From: Bacteroidota bacterium
GTDB lineage: Bacteria > Bacteroidota > Bacteroidia > Chitinophagales > Chitinophagaceae
Length of the DNA: 27,905 bases
Reading direction: 5' to 3'
NCBI GenBank assembly: GCA_023423835.1
Contig: JAFAEW010000076.1
Span: 1 to 27,905, forward strand
The notes under the pieces are model-generated. The model had not been told where the DNA came from, searched no databases, and saw nothing but the letters and a program-made list of their open reading frames with translations. How positions within the stretch are numbered: the stretch's first letter is position 1; the number at the start of each line of letters is the position of its first letter. Both the position numbers and the translations under genes were made by a program. This document shows, piece after piece, positions 1 through 8,671 of this stretch.

Positions 1-593
1 CTTACCACCTGGTTGCAAAGCCGCAGCCGCGTATCATACATCGTCATCAAAATGCCTTCGATTGCGAGATCTTTATTTAATCTGCTCTGAACGATTTTGA
101 TGGTATTCAGTAATTTTCCCAAACCTTCCAACGCAAAAAATTCACATTGAACCGGCACGATCACACTGTCTGAAGCCGAAAGTGCATTTACGGTGATCAG
201 GCCGAGCGAAGGCGAACAATCGATGATGATAAAATCATAGCCGGCAGAAACGGGTTGTAAGATGGATCGTAACACCTGCTCGCGGTTGGGGTAATTGATC
301 ATTTCAATTTCGGCTCCCACAAGATCAATATGCGACGGAATGAGATCGAGATTTGGAATTTCAGTTTTCAGAATCACATCCTTCGCTTCAACCTGGTTTA
401 CCATACAGTCGTACAGGCTGTTGGTTACGTTGTGCAAGTCAAAACCAACACCGGTGGTGCTGTTGGCCTGCGGATCAGCGTCTACCAGCAGCGTTTTAAA
501 TTCCAGTACTGCCAAACTGGCCGCAAGGTTAATGGCGGAAGTTGTTTTGCCCACACCGCCTTTTTGATTCGCCACTCCTATAATTCTTGCCAT
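1..593 (-). CDS. parA: ParA/Soj-family chromosome-partitioning ATPase (partial, 3' end outside window)
   Basis: Read on the minus strand from an ATG at 593-591, the frame stays open to the window edge, giving about 197 residues of a family usually near 255-265, so the C-terminus is missing. The N-terminus MARIIGVANQ leads straight into the deviant Walker A motif KGGVGKTT (residues 11-18) with the signature early lysine. A DADPQANST stretch (switch I region) and the Walker B segment IIIDCSP follow, all diagnostic of ParA/MinD-type ATPases. Family knowledge: ParA forms ATP-dependent dimers on DNA and, with ParB bound at parS, segregates chromosome origins. parB would be expected just downstream, outside the window. 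A candidate promoter lies about 80 bases upstream. A plasmid-type ParA is possible, but the chromosomal neighbours favour Soj. The family call is secure. Confidence 0.93.
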   Translation of the reverse strand, partial: MARIIGVANQKGGVGKTTSAINLAASLAVLEFKTLLVDADPQANSTTGVGFDLHNVTNSLYDCMVNQVEAKDVILKTEIPNLDLIPSHIDLVGAEIEMINYPNREQVLRSILQPVSAGYDFIIIDCSPSLGLITVNALSASDSVIVPVQCEFFALEGLGKLLNTIKIVQSRLNKDLAIEGILMTMYDTRLRLCNQVV

Positions 594-672
594 TATTTGT
601 CGGTTATCGGTTAAAGATAAAGGGAAGCATCTCTTTCGCCACCAAAAAATATCCACATTACCTTCAAAACGG

Positions 673-680
673 CAAAAATA
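673..680 (-). promoter_or_regulatory. Candidate -7 promoter element for parA
   Basis: On the minus strand this reads TATTTTTG followed by CCG, a perfect match to the Bacteroidetes -7 consensus TAnnTTTG. It sits about 80 bases before the parA ATG at 593. No convincing -33 TTTG was seen at the usual 19-21 base spacing, so the call rests on one element. Confidence 0.35.
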
Positions 681-818
681 AATGGTAGGACCCAATTAAA
701 CGGATTAATAATAGTTCGTTTGATACTTTTCAGAAAGAGAAAGTCGTGCGATAAAAAATGTTTTAACAAAAATTTGCAGAATACGATTCTTTTCTTATTT
801 TGCTTTCAAATCCTCAAA

Positions 819-2015
819 GTGAAACTCGCCAAACCTTATTTTTACATTCTTTTTCTGACTTTGCCTTTGTTATCGTTGGCGGAACCCTCTCCTTCTGATA
901 GTACTCCTTCAAAGTGCCGGTGGAATCTTATAAATACAATTTTCGAAACTTATTCTAAGACAAATCCGATTTCCTATGCAAAAAGTCCATTTAATCCAGA
1001 TTGTAAGGATGTATCCTATGATGAAGATGAAACTTCGGGTGCTTGTAATCCAACTGATGATTGCGTAAGCGGTGAAGTTTCTCTCGTATATGAAGTATTT
1101 TATCCTCCTCATGATTATGCTGCCTTAAAGCTTCCTGCAGTCATTTTATTTCATCCAGGCGGGTTTATGGAATGTCCTTCTTATACGATGACTTTAATGC
1201 AAGACCTTTGTTCAGAATTCGCAAAGAGAGGCTTCGTTGCATTTAACGTTGAATACAGAAGAGGAAGAATTAAAGACGGTGATAATGATTACATAAGTGC
1301 ACAACAAATATTAGCAACGTATCGAGCTTGTCAGGATGCAAGGGGAGCAATCCGGAGCATTATTAAAAGGCAAAGAAACCACGGTGATTTTAATGATCCC
1401 TATGAAATTGATACAAACAGAATTTTTATTGGAGGCGCGAGTGCGGGGGCGGTAATTAGTTTAAATGCAGCCTGGTACACAAATACGATGGTAAAAGCAA
1501 TTTTTCCCACGCCCCCCGGGGAAGAAACAATTGAGGATGCTTTAGGTGCAATAGATGCCGATTATTATTATGGAGAACCGGATATCCAGTATAAATCGAA
1601 AATATTAGGAAATTTGTTCATGTGGGGTGGAGTGGGAATTCCCATAAGCTATTATTCGAATCAGGCACAATTTTTTGTAGATTATAATGCCAAGCTAAAA
1701 CCGTTAATAGCATTTCAGGGAGCAAGAGATGTTGTTTTTCCCTTTAAGATGAATTCGCGGCAGTTAGAAATATTTCCTCCGCCAGTTAATCCACATTTCC
1801 CCTACAGCAGAGAATCACGGTGCCTTATTAACTCTCCTTTTATTTTGAATAACGATCCTAATGATACAATTCCCGACATGATCAGAGCGAGCTCACTCAA
1901 TTTTTACACTGCTGCCAAAGAAATTGATCCGGCCTTGCCGGTTGAGTTATATGTAGATTGTCAAATGAAGCACGGATTAGACAAAGATGGCCCTAATTTC
2001 CAAAGTGAATTCTGA
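819..2015 (+). CDS. Secreted alpha/beta-hydrolase (esterase/lipase-like), frame interrupted by TGA
   Basis: The frame is open from a TTG at 720. The GTG at 819 is preferred because it gives a clean signal peptide (KLAKPYFYILFLTLPLLSLA, then EPSPSD). There is an oxyanion-type HPGG motif (ILFHPGGF), a nucleophile elbow GASAG, an acid candidate in QGARD and a catalytic-His candidate in MKHGLD, so the triad precedes the stop. This is the layout of carboxylesterase/BD-FAE-like hydrolases acting on esters outside the cytoplasm; the substrate is unknown. The N-terminal part has several cysteines (SKCRW, SGACN, DDCVSG), suggesting disulfides. The TGA at 2013-2015 cuts the protein and the same frame continues open for 70 codons (separate entry). 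Codon use looks more AT-rich than in the glycan cluster. With no T9SS domain visible, periplasmic or surface localisation is inferred only from the signal peptide. Confidence 0.75.
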   Translation: MKLAKPYFYILFLTLPLLSLAEPSPSDSTPSKCRWNLINTIFETYSKTNPISYAKSPFNPDCKDVSYDEDETSGACNPTDDCVSGEVSLVYEVFYPPHDYAALKLPAVILFHPGGFMECPSYTMTLMQDLCSEFAKRGFVAFNVEYRRGRIKDGDNDYISAQQILATYRACQDARGAIRSIIKRQRNHGDFNDPYEIDTNRIFIGGASAGAVISLNAAWYTNTMVKAIFPTPPGEETIEDALGAIDADYYYGEPDIQYKSKILGNLFMWGGVGIPISYYSNQAQFFVDYNAKLKPLIAFQGARDVVFPFKMNSRQLEIFPPPVNPHFPYSRESRCLINSPFILNNDPNDTIPDMIRASSLNFYTAAKEIDPALPVELYVDCQMKHGLDKDGPNFQSEF

Positions 2016-2228
2016 ACCGGCTTAACAAACAGCGCGGATGTTACAAAGTATATCGTGCAAAGGGCTGCAACTTTTTTTCAAGCGGTTTTAAACGGAGCGA
2101 CGGCAGCAGACATAGGACCGATTTCAAAATTCACCGAGTGTGAAAATACGAGAAAAAAGTGCGATGCGCAATCAAATCCAAATGCCTGCAGCAACGAAAC
2201 TGATTGTAATGAATCCATAACATTTTAA
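2016..2228 (+). pseudogene. In-frame C-terminal continuation of the alpha/beta-hydrolase after a premature TGA
   Basis: Directly after the TGA at 2013-2015 the same reading frame runs 70 codons without a stop to TAA at 2226-2228. It encodes TGLTNSADVTKYIVQRAATF and onward through FQAVLNG, then a tail with four cysteines. The helix resembles the C-terminal helix that normally follows the catalytic His in these hydrolases, and changing TGA to GGA would read FGTG, a natural continuation. The restored gene would end only 10 bases before the next ATG at 2239. The interruption is therefore probably a point mutation (pseudogene or mildly truncated enzyme) or a sequencing error. UGA recoding is less likely in this phylum. 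Confidence 0.6.
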
Positions 2229-2238
2229 CAAATAAATT

Positions 2239-4026
2239 ATGAAAACGTCAATTTTTACTTTTCTCCTTGTACTCTTATGTCAAATTTCCCGGGCTCAACC
2301 CGGCACGCTTGATCCCACCTTTGGTGAAAATGGAATAGTAAATGTGTTGGGAAGTGCCTCCGATTTCCGCGGAATGGCGATGCAAAATGATGGGAAAATT
2401 ATTCTAGGAGGAGGGGCTATCATAGGTGATTCAACACTATTTGCTCTGACACGGCTAAATGCCGATGGAAGTATTGATGATTCATTTGGAGAAAATGGAA
2501 CGGCTCTCACCAAGTTTGGGAAATATCCATATATCACTGCAGTTGCAATTCAACCTGACGGCAAAATAGTAGCTGTCGGACAAACAGGTATTCTCCTTGA
2601 CATTGCTATGGTCCGGTATTTTCCCGATGGAACGGTTGATAGTAGTTTTGGTATCAACGGTATTGTGACTCTCAACCTTGAGAACTATGATTATGCAACC
2701 GATGTTGCTATCCAGCCCGATGGAAAAATAATTGTAGCAGGAGTAACGCTGGAAAGTGACGAAGGAGGCGATCAAAAGCTATTATTGGTTCGTTACATGC
2801 CGGATGGGTCACTTGATCAATCGTTTGGAGAAGGAGGAATCGTGCAAACTTATTTTCAGCACCAAACGGTTGAGATCAGTAGATTGGCTTTACAGGATGA
2901 TGGAAAAATAGTTCTCGCAGGAAACTTTTTCGCTGTTGAATATTTCCTTGCGTTCAGATATAATACTGACGGATCGGTAGATAAAAGTTTCGGGAAAAAT
3001 GGTATTGCCTCCATCTCAGTGCCTTACAAGTATATTGTTTATGAGGTGAATGATATTGCAGTTCAGCCAGATGGAAAACTGGTTTTGGCAGGAACTTGCT
3101 CCCCCGACGGCGTCAAGGGTAACTCGCATATGTCAGCAGTACGTTTTAAGTCAGACGGATCGGTAGATAACAGTTTTGGAGAAGGGGGTCTGGTCATTAC
3201 AGATTTTACCGAAAATAATACCGAAGGAAAAGCGTTGCTTATCGATTCAAGTGATAACATTGTTCTAATTGGAGGATACGGGACAAGTTTTAATTTGTCT
3301 GATTTCGCTCTCGCAAGATTACAACAGGACGGATCTCCCGATCCTGACTTCGGTGAAAACGGTTTTGTCGTTACCCCTTTAGCAATGAGTAGCTTAGACC
3401 AGATTTATAACGGTTTATTGCAACCGGACGGTAAAATCGTTATGAATTGCAGTGGCAGGCCATCTTATGTGTCGAGATACATTGGTGGAGAAGGGGTTTT
3501 GCCTGTGAAATATGCTTCCGTTCATGCGGTGCAAAAAGGCAACAGTATCCTGCTGCAATGGCAAACAACAGAAGAGTTGAATAATCAATATTTCTCCGTA
3601 GAGCGCTCAGGTAACCAAAGCTCGGCATTTGCAGAAATCGGTAAAGTTTCATCTAAAGGTGAAATCGGCGGTTATTATTCTTTCCTTGATGCTTCTCCAT
3701 TGCAGGATAATAATTTTTACCGCTTGAAACAGGTTGATAAGGATGGCAAATACAGTTATAGCAATGTTGTGGCTTTAAATTATTCAGTTTTGCCAGCCAT
3801 CAGTCTTACCCCTAATCCCGCAAAGGATCAGGTAAAAATATCAGGAATGACTTCAGGCAAAATGAACCGTATTACAATAACCAATATAAGCGGTAAAAAG
3901 ATGGTGACAAAAAATACAACTGCCGCAGATTATACGATTTCCATTTCAGATATTCCTGCAGGACTTTATATGATTCAAGTTGAAGCCAACGGAGTTTTGA
4001 CTACGCTAAAGCTAATTAAACAATAG
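2239..4026 (+). CDS. Secreted delta-60 repeat (seven-bladed propeller) protein with T9SS sorting domain
   Basis: A 595-residue protein with a signal peptide at residues 1-19 (MKTSIFTFLLVLLCQISRA). Roughly residues 22-410 hold seven copies of a repeat of about 55-60 residues. Its halves are a DGKIVLAG-type strand and an RYxxDGSxDxSFGxxG turn; examples are DGSLDQSFGEGG and DGSVDNSFGEGG. This is the delta-60/DUF5122 pattern, predicted to form a beta-propeller. A linker domain follows (WQTTEELNNQYFSVERS), then a C-terminal domain from about residue 525 containing LTPNPAKDQV and ending PAGLYMIQVEANGVLTTLKL, the type A T9SS sorting signal. The protein should cross the outer membrane by T9SS and be surface-attached or released. 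Its molecular role is unknown. It starts 10 bases after the restored end of the upstream hydrolase frame, suggesting co-transcription. Confidence 0.9.
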   Translation: MKTSIFTFLLVLLCQISRAQPGTLDPTFGENGIVNVLGSASDFRGMAMQNDGKIILGGGAIIGDSTLFALTRLNADGSIDDSFGENGTALTKFGKYPYITAVAIQPDGKIVAVGQTGILLDIAMVRYFPDGTVDSSFGINGIVTLNLENYDYATDVAIQPDGKIIVAGVTLESDEGGDQKLLLVRYMPDGSLDQSFGEGGIVQTYFQHQTVEISRLALQDDGKIVLAGNFFAVEYFLAFRYNTDGSVDKSFGKNGIASISVPYKYIVYEVNDIAVQPDGKLVLAGTCSPDGVKGNSHMSAVRFKSDGSVDNSFGEGGLVITDFTENNTEGKALLIDSSDNIVLIGGYGTSFNLSDFALARLQQDGSPDPDFGENGFVVTPLAMSSLDQIYNGLLQPDGKIVMNCSGRPSYVSRYIGGEGVLPVKYASVHAVQKGNSILLQWQTTEELNNQYFSVERSGNQSSAFAEIGKVSSKGEIGGYYSFLDASPLQDNNFYRLKQVDKDGKYSYSNVVALNYSVLPAISLTPNPAKDQVKISGMTSGKMNRITITNISGKKMVTKNTTAADYTISISDIPAGLYMIQVEANGVLTTLKLIKQ

Positions 4027-4149
4027 GAATTTACCGCTGCGTTACTTTCAGCTTAGACACAGTTTTTTGGGTGGATATGCGCAAACAAATAATTTTTTAA
4101 CCATAAAAATTTTATCTTGCCGCCTTAACAAATACCTTCATTCAAGAAA

Positions 4150-4941
4150 ATGGAAAATTTAAAGATCAGCATTCTCGCGGCAGTAGAAGCAGGAAAGAAG
4201 ATATTGGAAGTATATGAGCAGGATTTCACGTTTGAAAATAAAAGCGACAACTCTCCTTTGACCATTGCCGATAAACAATCACACGAGGTGATAAAAGCGG
4301 CTTTGGAAAACACCGGATTTCCATTATTGAGTGAGGAAGGGAAAGAAATTCCTTATGCGGAAAGAAAAAACTGGGAAACCTTCTGGCTGGTGGATCCGCT
4401 GGATGGAACCAAGGAATTTATTAAGAAAAACGGAGAATTTACGGTAAACATCGCCCTGGTAAAAAATGGATCACCGGTAATGGGGGTGGTATATGTGCCC
4501 GTAACCGGCGTTTTGTATTTTGGCGACGAAAAAGGCAGTTATAAGGCAACCGTTGAAAAAACATTTAATGAATCCAATCTTGCTGCATTGATGCAAAACG
4601 CAGAAAAACTGCCCTTGAAAAGCGAATCATCGGTTTACTCCATTGTGGCAAGCCGTTCGCACAATACGCCCGAAACGGACGCCTTCATCGAGGAAAAAAG
4701 AAAGGAACACGGCGAAGTAAATATCGTAAGTTCCGGAAGTTCCATCAAACTTTGCCTGGTTGCTGAAGGAAAAGCACAGGTTTATCCGAGACTGGCGCCC
4801 ACGATGGAGTGGGATACCGCTGCCGGACAGGCAGTTGCCCGCTTTGCAGGCTGTTCTGTCTATAATTATGAGACCAAAAAAGAACTGTCATACAATAAAG
4901 AAAACTTATTGAATCCGTGGTTTGTGGTGGAAAGAAAATAG
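4150..4941 (+). CDS. cysQ: 3'(2'),5'-bisphosphate nucleotidase (PAP phosphatase)
   Basis: 263 residues, typical for CysQ in the inositol-monophosphatase superfamily. Metal-binding motifs are visible in order: SEEG at 61-64, DPLDGTKEF at 82-90, and WDTAAGQA at 221-228, with D222 as the last metal ligand. The DGTKEFI form of the second motif is the CysQ version rather than the inositol-phosphatase one. Known function: hydrolysis of 3'-phosphoadenosine 5'-phosphate (PAP) to AMP and phosphate in the cytoplasm. PAP is left by every PAPS-dependent sulfotransferase and inhibits them. Four sulfotransferase genes lie downstream on the same strand, which gives cysQ an obvious local job beyond assimilatory sulfate reduction. 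The ATG follows a 120-base gap after the propeller gene, so this may be the first gene of a new transcript. Product call is secure. Confidence 0.93.
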   Translation: MENLKISILAAVEAGKKILEVYEQDFTFENKSDNSPLTIADKQSHEVIKAALENTGFPLLSEEGKEIPYAERKNWETFWLVDPLDGTKEFIKKNGEFTVNIALVKNGSPVMGVVYVPVTGVLYFGDEKGSYKATVEKTFNESNLAALMQNAEKLPLKSESSVYSIVASRSHNTPETDAFIEEKRKEHGEVNIVSSGSSIKLCLVAEGKAQVYPRLAPTMEWDTAAGQAVARFAGCSVYNYETKKELSYNKENLLNPWFVVERK

Positions 4942-4971
4942 TAGTTTGATTGCATCTCTTTTAAATTCCAA

Positions 4972-6603
4972 ATGATGGATGGCCAAAAACTGAAGGTTGG
5001 ATTGTTGATCAACAGCGATCGGGTAAATGCCTGGTGGCTTGAGATCGTACGGAAAATCGAGGATTCTGACTTTGCGGAAATCGTGGTTGTCGTGCAGGCA
5101 GAAAACCCGCAAAAATTTACGGGCGATACATCTTCCTGGCTGTTTTCGAAATTCAGGAAGTTTGAAAACAAAACAACGAAACTCAATCCTAACGCATTCG
5201 CGCAAAAAAGTCTTCAGAAGGAATTAAAAAACGCTGCGATAGTGACCATTCAGCCCGTACTGAAGGAGGATGTTTTTAAGCTGCGAAATGATGATCTTGA
5301 ACGGTTGAAGGCGTTTGGAGCAGATCTGTTTCTGCAGCTCGGCTTTCAAAATGTTCAAACCGGTTTATCTGCCATCGCGAAATTTGGCGTATGGACCTTT
5401 CAGATCGGTAACTCACCGGCTGTTCCTAAGGCAATGGGCGGAGTTTGGGAGGTGATGCAAAACGAGTGTTCGCTTCGAATTGCGTTAAAAACCGTAGAAC
5501 TTAACGACCAGCCGAAAGAAATTGTGCTGTATGAATCGTTTTCCACGGTGGTTAGGGAAATCAACCGTTCGCTCAATATGGCGTGCTGGAAGGCCGCTTC
5601 TTTTGTTCCCAGGGTATTGAAACGGATGCGGAACAACGTTGATTATTTCAACGACCTGTTTGCCGGATCTGAACAAGGCAATACAAATGCGCAGGTGCCA
5701 TCGCCCGGAAATGCAAGGGTTTTAGGATACATGATTGGTCGCTCAGCGGCTTTCATTTCCCGCAAAATTCGGAAATTTTCCGTCAAAGAACAATGGTCAT
5801 TGGAAATTGCGGAAATCAGCGATGGCATTACAAATCTGAAGGGAACGGATTTCAGAAGAATACAACCGCCATCAGATCGTTTCTGGGCAGATCCCTGTTT
5901 ATTTACCCATAACGGAAAACGTTACATTTTTCTCGAAGAACTGATCTACCAAAAAGGGAAAGCGCATATTTCGGTAATGGAATTGCAAGCCGATGGCAAG
6001 TGGTCTGATCCGAAAGCCGTCTTGAAAAAGGATTATCATTTGTCCTATCCTTTTATTTTTGAAGACCGGGGCGAAATTTATATGATCCCGGAAACCAGTG
6101 GCAATAAGACAATCGAACTATACAGAGCGAAAAATTTTCCCGACGAATGGGAATTTCAGATGAATCTGATGGAAAACCTCCACGCTGTCGATGCAACCGT
6201 TTATTTTAAGGATGAGAAATACTGGCTGTTTGTAAACATCCGGGAAAATAAAGGCGCTTCTGCCTGGGATGAACTGTATCTGTTTTATGCAGATAACCTT
6301 TTGACCACAGATTGGAAACCGCATCCTTTAAATCCTGTTGTGTCGGATGTGAGAACGTCAAGACCGGCCGGACGGCTGTTTGTTGAAAATGGAAAGTTGT
6401 ACCGGCCATCGCAGGATTGTTCGTGCACTTACGGTTATGCAACCAATATTAATGAGGTTTTGATGTTGAATGAAAACGATTACCGGGAAAAGCAGGTAAA
6501 AAAGTTGCTTCCTGATTGGAACGACCGGTTGAAAGCTGTACATACCTTGTCCGTTGACGACGGTATGGCGGTCATTGATGCCAGATATATTATAAAAAAA
6601 TAG
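4972..6603 (+). CDS. Formyltransferase-like domain fused to a GINT1-type five-bladed propeller domain
   Basis: 543 residues, starting 30 bases after cysQ; ATGs at 4972 and 4975 are equally possible. Residues about 7-215 resemble a formyltransferase Rossmann fold: KVGLLINSDRVNAWWLEIV at the start, then FGADLFLQLGF and FGVWTFQIGNSPAVPKAMGG where active enzymes carry an N...HPSLLP-type motif. The catalytic residues appear replaced, so activity is doubtful. Residues about 275-540 have the marks of the N-terminal domain of plant GINT1 and its bacterial relatives, a GH43-like propeller: RFWADPCLF, LSYPFIFED, MIPETS, AVDATV, RPAGRLF and YRPSQDCS. Bacterial members often sit in polysaccharide clusters. 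The protein may bind or modify a sugar nucleotide or acceptor; the reaction is unknown. No signal peptide or membrane segment is evident, so it is probably cytoplasmic. The domain call is moderate and the function is not assigned. Confidence 0.7.
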   Translation: MMDGQKLKVGLLINSDRVNAWWLEIVRKIEDSDFAEIVVVVQAENPQKFTGDTSSWLFSKFRKFENKTTKLNPNAFAQKSLQKELKNAAIVTIQPVLKEDVFKLRNDDLERLKAFGADLFLQLGFQNVQTGLSAIAKFGVWTFQIGNSPAVPKAMGGVWEVMQNECSLRIALKTVELNDQPKEIVLYESFSTVVREINRSLNMACWKAASFVPRVLKRMRNNVDYFNDLFAGSEQGNTNAQVPSPGNARVLGYMIGRSAAFISRKIRKFSVKEQWSLEIAEISDGITNLKGTDFRRIQPPSDRFWADPCLFTHNGKRYIFLEELIYQKGKAHISVMELQADGKWSDPKAVLKKDYHLSYPFIFEDRGEIYMIPETSGNKTIELYRAKNFPDEWEFQMNLMENLHAVDATVYFKDEKYWLFVNIRENKGASAWDELYLFYADNLLTTDWKPHPLNPVVSDVRTSRPAGRLFVENGKLYRPSQDCSCTYGYATNINEVLMLNENDYREKQVKKLLPDWNDRLKAVHTLSVDDGMAVIDARYIIKK

Positions 6604-6612
6604 GATTAACGG

Positions 6613-7734
6613 ATGAAAAAGATCGTACAAATGTTGCCGGCTTTGGGTTGGGGAGGAGCGCAGGTTTTTTGCATTCAGCTTTGCAATGAACTGGCCGGAT
6701 ATCCCGGCTATGAGGTCACACTGGTTTCATTGTACGATCACAATCCTCAACACATGCCGGTTAGCCTGTTGGATAAACGCGTACGGTTTGTTCAATTGGG
6801 AAAGAAGAAAGGCTTTGACCTGAAAATATTTTCCAGGGTAAATGATCTGCTCAATGAAATTAAACCGGACGTGGTGCACACGCATTTACATTCCGGATAT
6901 TATGCCACCTGGTCTTATCTGCGATTAAAATTTCCGGTAAGAAAAATTCATACTTTTCATTCACTGGTAACGAAAGATGCGCCGGTACACGGAAGACTGA
7001 TGTATAAATACTTTTTCAAAAACGACATCATCACCCCGGTAAGCATTTCTGAGGAGGTCTTAAAGGGTGCGTTGAAGGAATACGGAGCAAAGGCATCGGT
7101 CTTGATTCATAACGGATCTGCTCCGGTGAGGCCAACCGAAAAGTTTGATTCCGTAAAAAAACAGGTCGATCAGTTAAAAAAGGACGGCGATACCAGGATC
7201 TTTGTAAATGTGGGGCGAATTTATCCGGTGAAAAACCAGCAATTGATCCTAAAGGTATTTAAGAAACTGGAGGAAGAAAATCGCAATGTGGTTGCGCTCA
7301 TCGTTGGGGGATACCTTCCCGAAGAAAAGGAATTCTATTTGGAACTTTTGAAAGAAAAGCCTGGAAATGTTCATTTTATTGGAAAGGTCGATAATGTGGG
7401 CGATTATCTGATGCAGGCAGATGTTTTTTTAATGCCGTCTTTATATGAAGGATTGCCGATCAGTCTGCTGGAAGCAATGAGTGCGGGTGCCATTCCGGTT
7501 TGTACGCCGGTTGGTGGCCTGTTAGACATGGTAAAGCCTTCAATTGGTTATTTGTCGAAAGATATGAGCGTTGAGGGTTACCTGGAAGTGATTGAAGCGT
7601 ATCTCAATTCATCCCCTGAATCGAAAGAGAGAATGCGAAAAGCTAACATGGATTTATACCAGCAGGAGTTCAGCATGAAGAGTTGTGCTATAAAATACAA
7701 CAATCTCTATTTCGGGGAAACAAAGCAGGTTTGA
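6613..7734 (+). CDS. Glycosyltransferase family 4 (GT-B) protein
   Basis: 373 residues, beginning 9 bases after the propeller fusion. The N-terminal Rossmann half opens with MLPALGWGGAQVFC, the glycine-rich acceptor-side loop of GT4 enzymes, and contains PDVVHTHLHSG. The C-terminal half has the donor-binding core NVGRIYPVKNQ (about 199-209), then LMPSLYEGLPISLLEAM with the EX7E pair E279 and E287. This is a retaining GT-B transferase using a nucleotide-activated sugar; donor and acceptor cannot be read from the sequence. Ugd in the same cluster makes UDP-glucuronate a candidate donor for one of the two GT4 genes here. No membrane segment is visible, so it should work on the cytoplasmic face of the inner membrane. 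Family call is firm, specificity unknown. Confidence 0.9.
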   Translation: MKKIVQMLPALGWGGAQVFCIQLCNELAGYPGYEVTLVSLYDHNPQHMPVSLLDKRVRFVQLGKKKGFDLKIFSRVNDLLNEIKPDVVHTHLHSGYYATWSYLRLKFPVRKIHTFHSLVTKDAPVHGRLMYKYFFKNDIITPVSISEEVLKGALKEYGAKASVLIHNGSAPVRPTEKFDSVKKQVDQLKKDGDTRIFVNVGRIYPVKNQQLILKVFKKLEEENRNVVALIVGGYLPEEKEFYLELLKEKPGNVHFIGKVDNVGDYLMQADVFLMPSLYEGLPISLLEAMSAGAIPVCTPVGGLLDMVKPSIGYLSKDMSVEGYLEVIEAYLNSSPESKERMRKANMDLYQQEFSMKSCAIKYNNLYFGETKQV

Positions 7735-7774
7735 CCGGATTTCTCGTTATTATTGCAAAATTTTTTTAGGTTCT

Positions 7775-8671
7775 ATGGTGGAAGTAATCTATATCATGTC
7801 TGATAACCGCTCGGGAAGTACCCTCCTGGAAAATATTTTTTCAAAATCTGAAGAATGCTTTTCCGTGGGTGAACTCGCAATGTTGAAGGGGCACATCATG
7901 AAGTACGGACCCGGTGATAAATGGAATTACACCTGTTCCTGTGGCAAGTCTGTAAACGAATGCCCGTTTTGGGCGCCGATTCTTGATAAATTATATTATT
8001 CAGACAAAGAAAATTTTTGCACCGCTGTAAATATGTCTTCTAAATCGAAGACCTTAAAATTCAATCAGCCGTTTCCATTTTTATACAAGACAAGATTGCT
8101 GCAGTTTGCGACTACCGGCTACAATAAAAAGGTAATTAATACAGTCAGCAGGTTATATAAGGCCACGGCAGAAGCTTCAGGCAAAAAGTTTATTATCGAT
8201 TCATCTAAAAACCCTTTACAGGCGCTGGCTCTTTATAATAACCGGGAAGGTATCAGCGTGAAGATCATCTATCTCAAAAGAGATATCAGAGCAATAGCGG
8301 TTTCAAAAAGAAAGTGGAAGGCCACCAACAATAAACGAAAGAAGTCTCTTCTCCGGTTGGTGACCGATATTTTTTATTACCGAAGGCTGTGCGATACGGT
8401 TTCATCGATGGTTGATCCCGATGATATTATTTATCTTGATTATGAATCGCTGGCCAAATACACCGATAGCGAACTGAAAAGGCTGTTCACCGCTTTAAAT
8501 ATGAAACCGTTTCCTACACCGAAATACATGGAACTGGTGGAAGATCATACGATCGGAGGCACGCCGGGCCGGTTTGAAAAAAAGCCGATCAGTTACAACG
8601 AAAGCTGGAAAGAGGAGTATAAAGACGATCCGGTGGCCTTTAAGATCGGAGGTTTTTTAAACAATCTTTAA
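7775..8671 (+). CDS. PAPS-dependent sulfotransferase, CxC-containing subfamily
   Basis: 298 residues from an ATG 40 bases after the GT4 gene. The 5'-phosphosulfate loop is at the N-terminus, MSDNRSGSTLL (SGST 13-16). The 3'-phosphate motif is IIYLKRDIRAIAVS (164-177), with R169 and S177 as the expected PAPS contacts. A short cysteine cluster at about 54-66 (CSCGK, then ECPFW) is a hallmark of one bacterial sulfotransferase subfamily and may bind metal or stabilise a loop. FIIDSSKNP (139-147) precedes the 3'-phosphate site. Family knowledge: it transfers sulfate from PAPS to a hydroxyl or amino group of a carbohydrate or lipid, leaving PAP for CysQ. No signal or membrane segment was seen, so action is probably cytosolic, before glycan export. 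Acceptor unknown. Confidence 0.85.
   Translation: MVEVIYIMSDNRSGSTLLENIFSKSEECFSVGELAMLKGHIMKYGPGDKWNYTCSCGKSVNECPFWAPILDKLYYSDKENFCTAVNMSSKSKTLKFNQPFPFLYKTRLLQFATTGYNKKVINTVSRLYKATAEASGKKFIIDSSKNPLQALALYNNREGISVKIIYLKRDIRAIAVSKRKWKATNNKRKKSLLRLVTDIFYYRRLCDTVSSMVDPDDIIYLDYESLAKYTDSELKRLFTALNMKPFPTPKYMELVEDHTIGGTPGRFEKKPISYNESWKEEYKDDPVAFKIGGFLNNL

Noticed and set aside
720..818. TTG start at 720 for the alpha/beta-hydrolase, giving 33 extra residues
   Set aside because: The extra residues are Lys/Cys-rich and would place the signal peptide internally; the GTG at 819 gives a normal signal peptide. The longer form cannot be fully excluded.
4108..4120. TATCTTGCCG upstream of cysQ as a promoter
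   Set aside because: It is one base short of TAnnTTTG and has no TTG at the expected upstream distance, although a promoter somewhere in this gap is likely.
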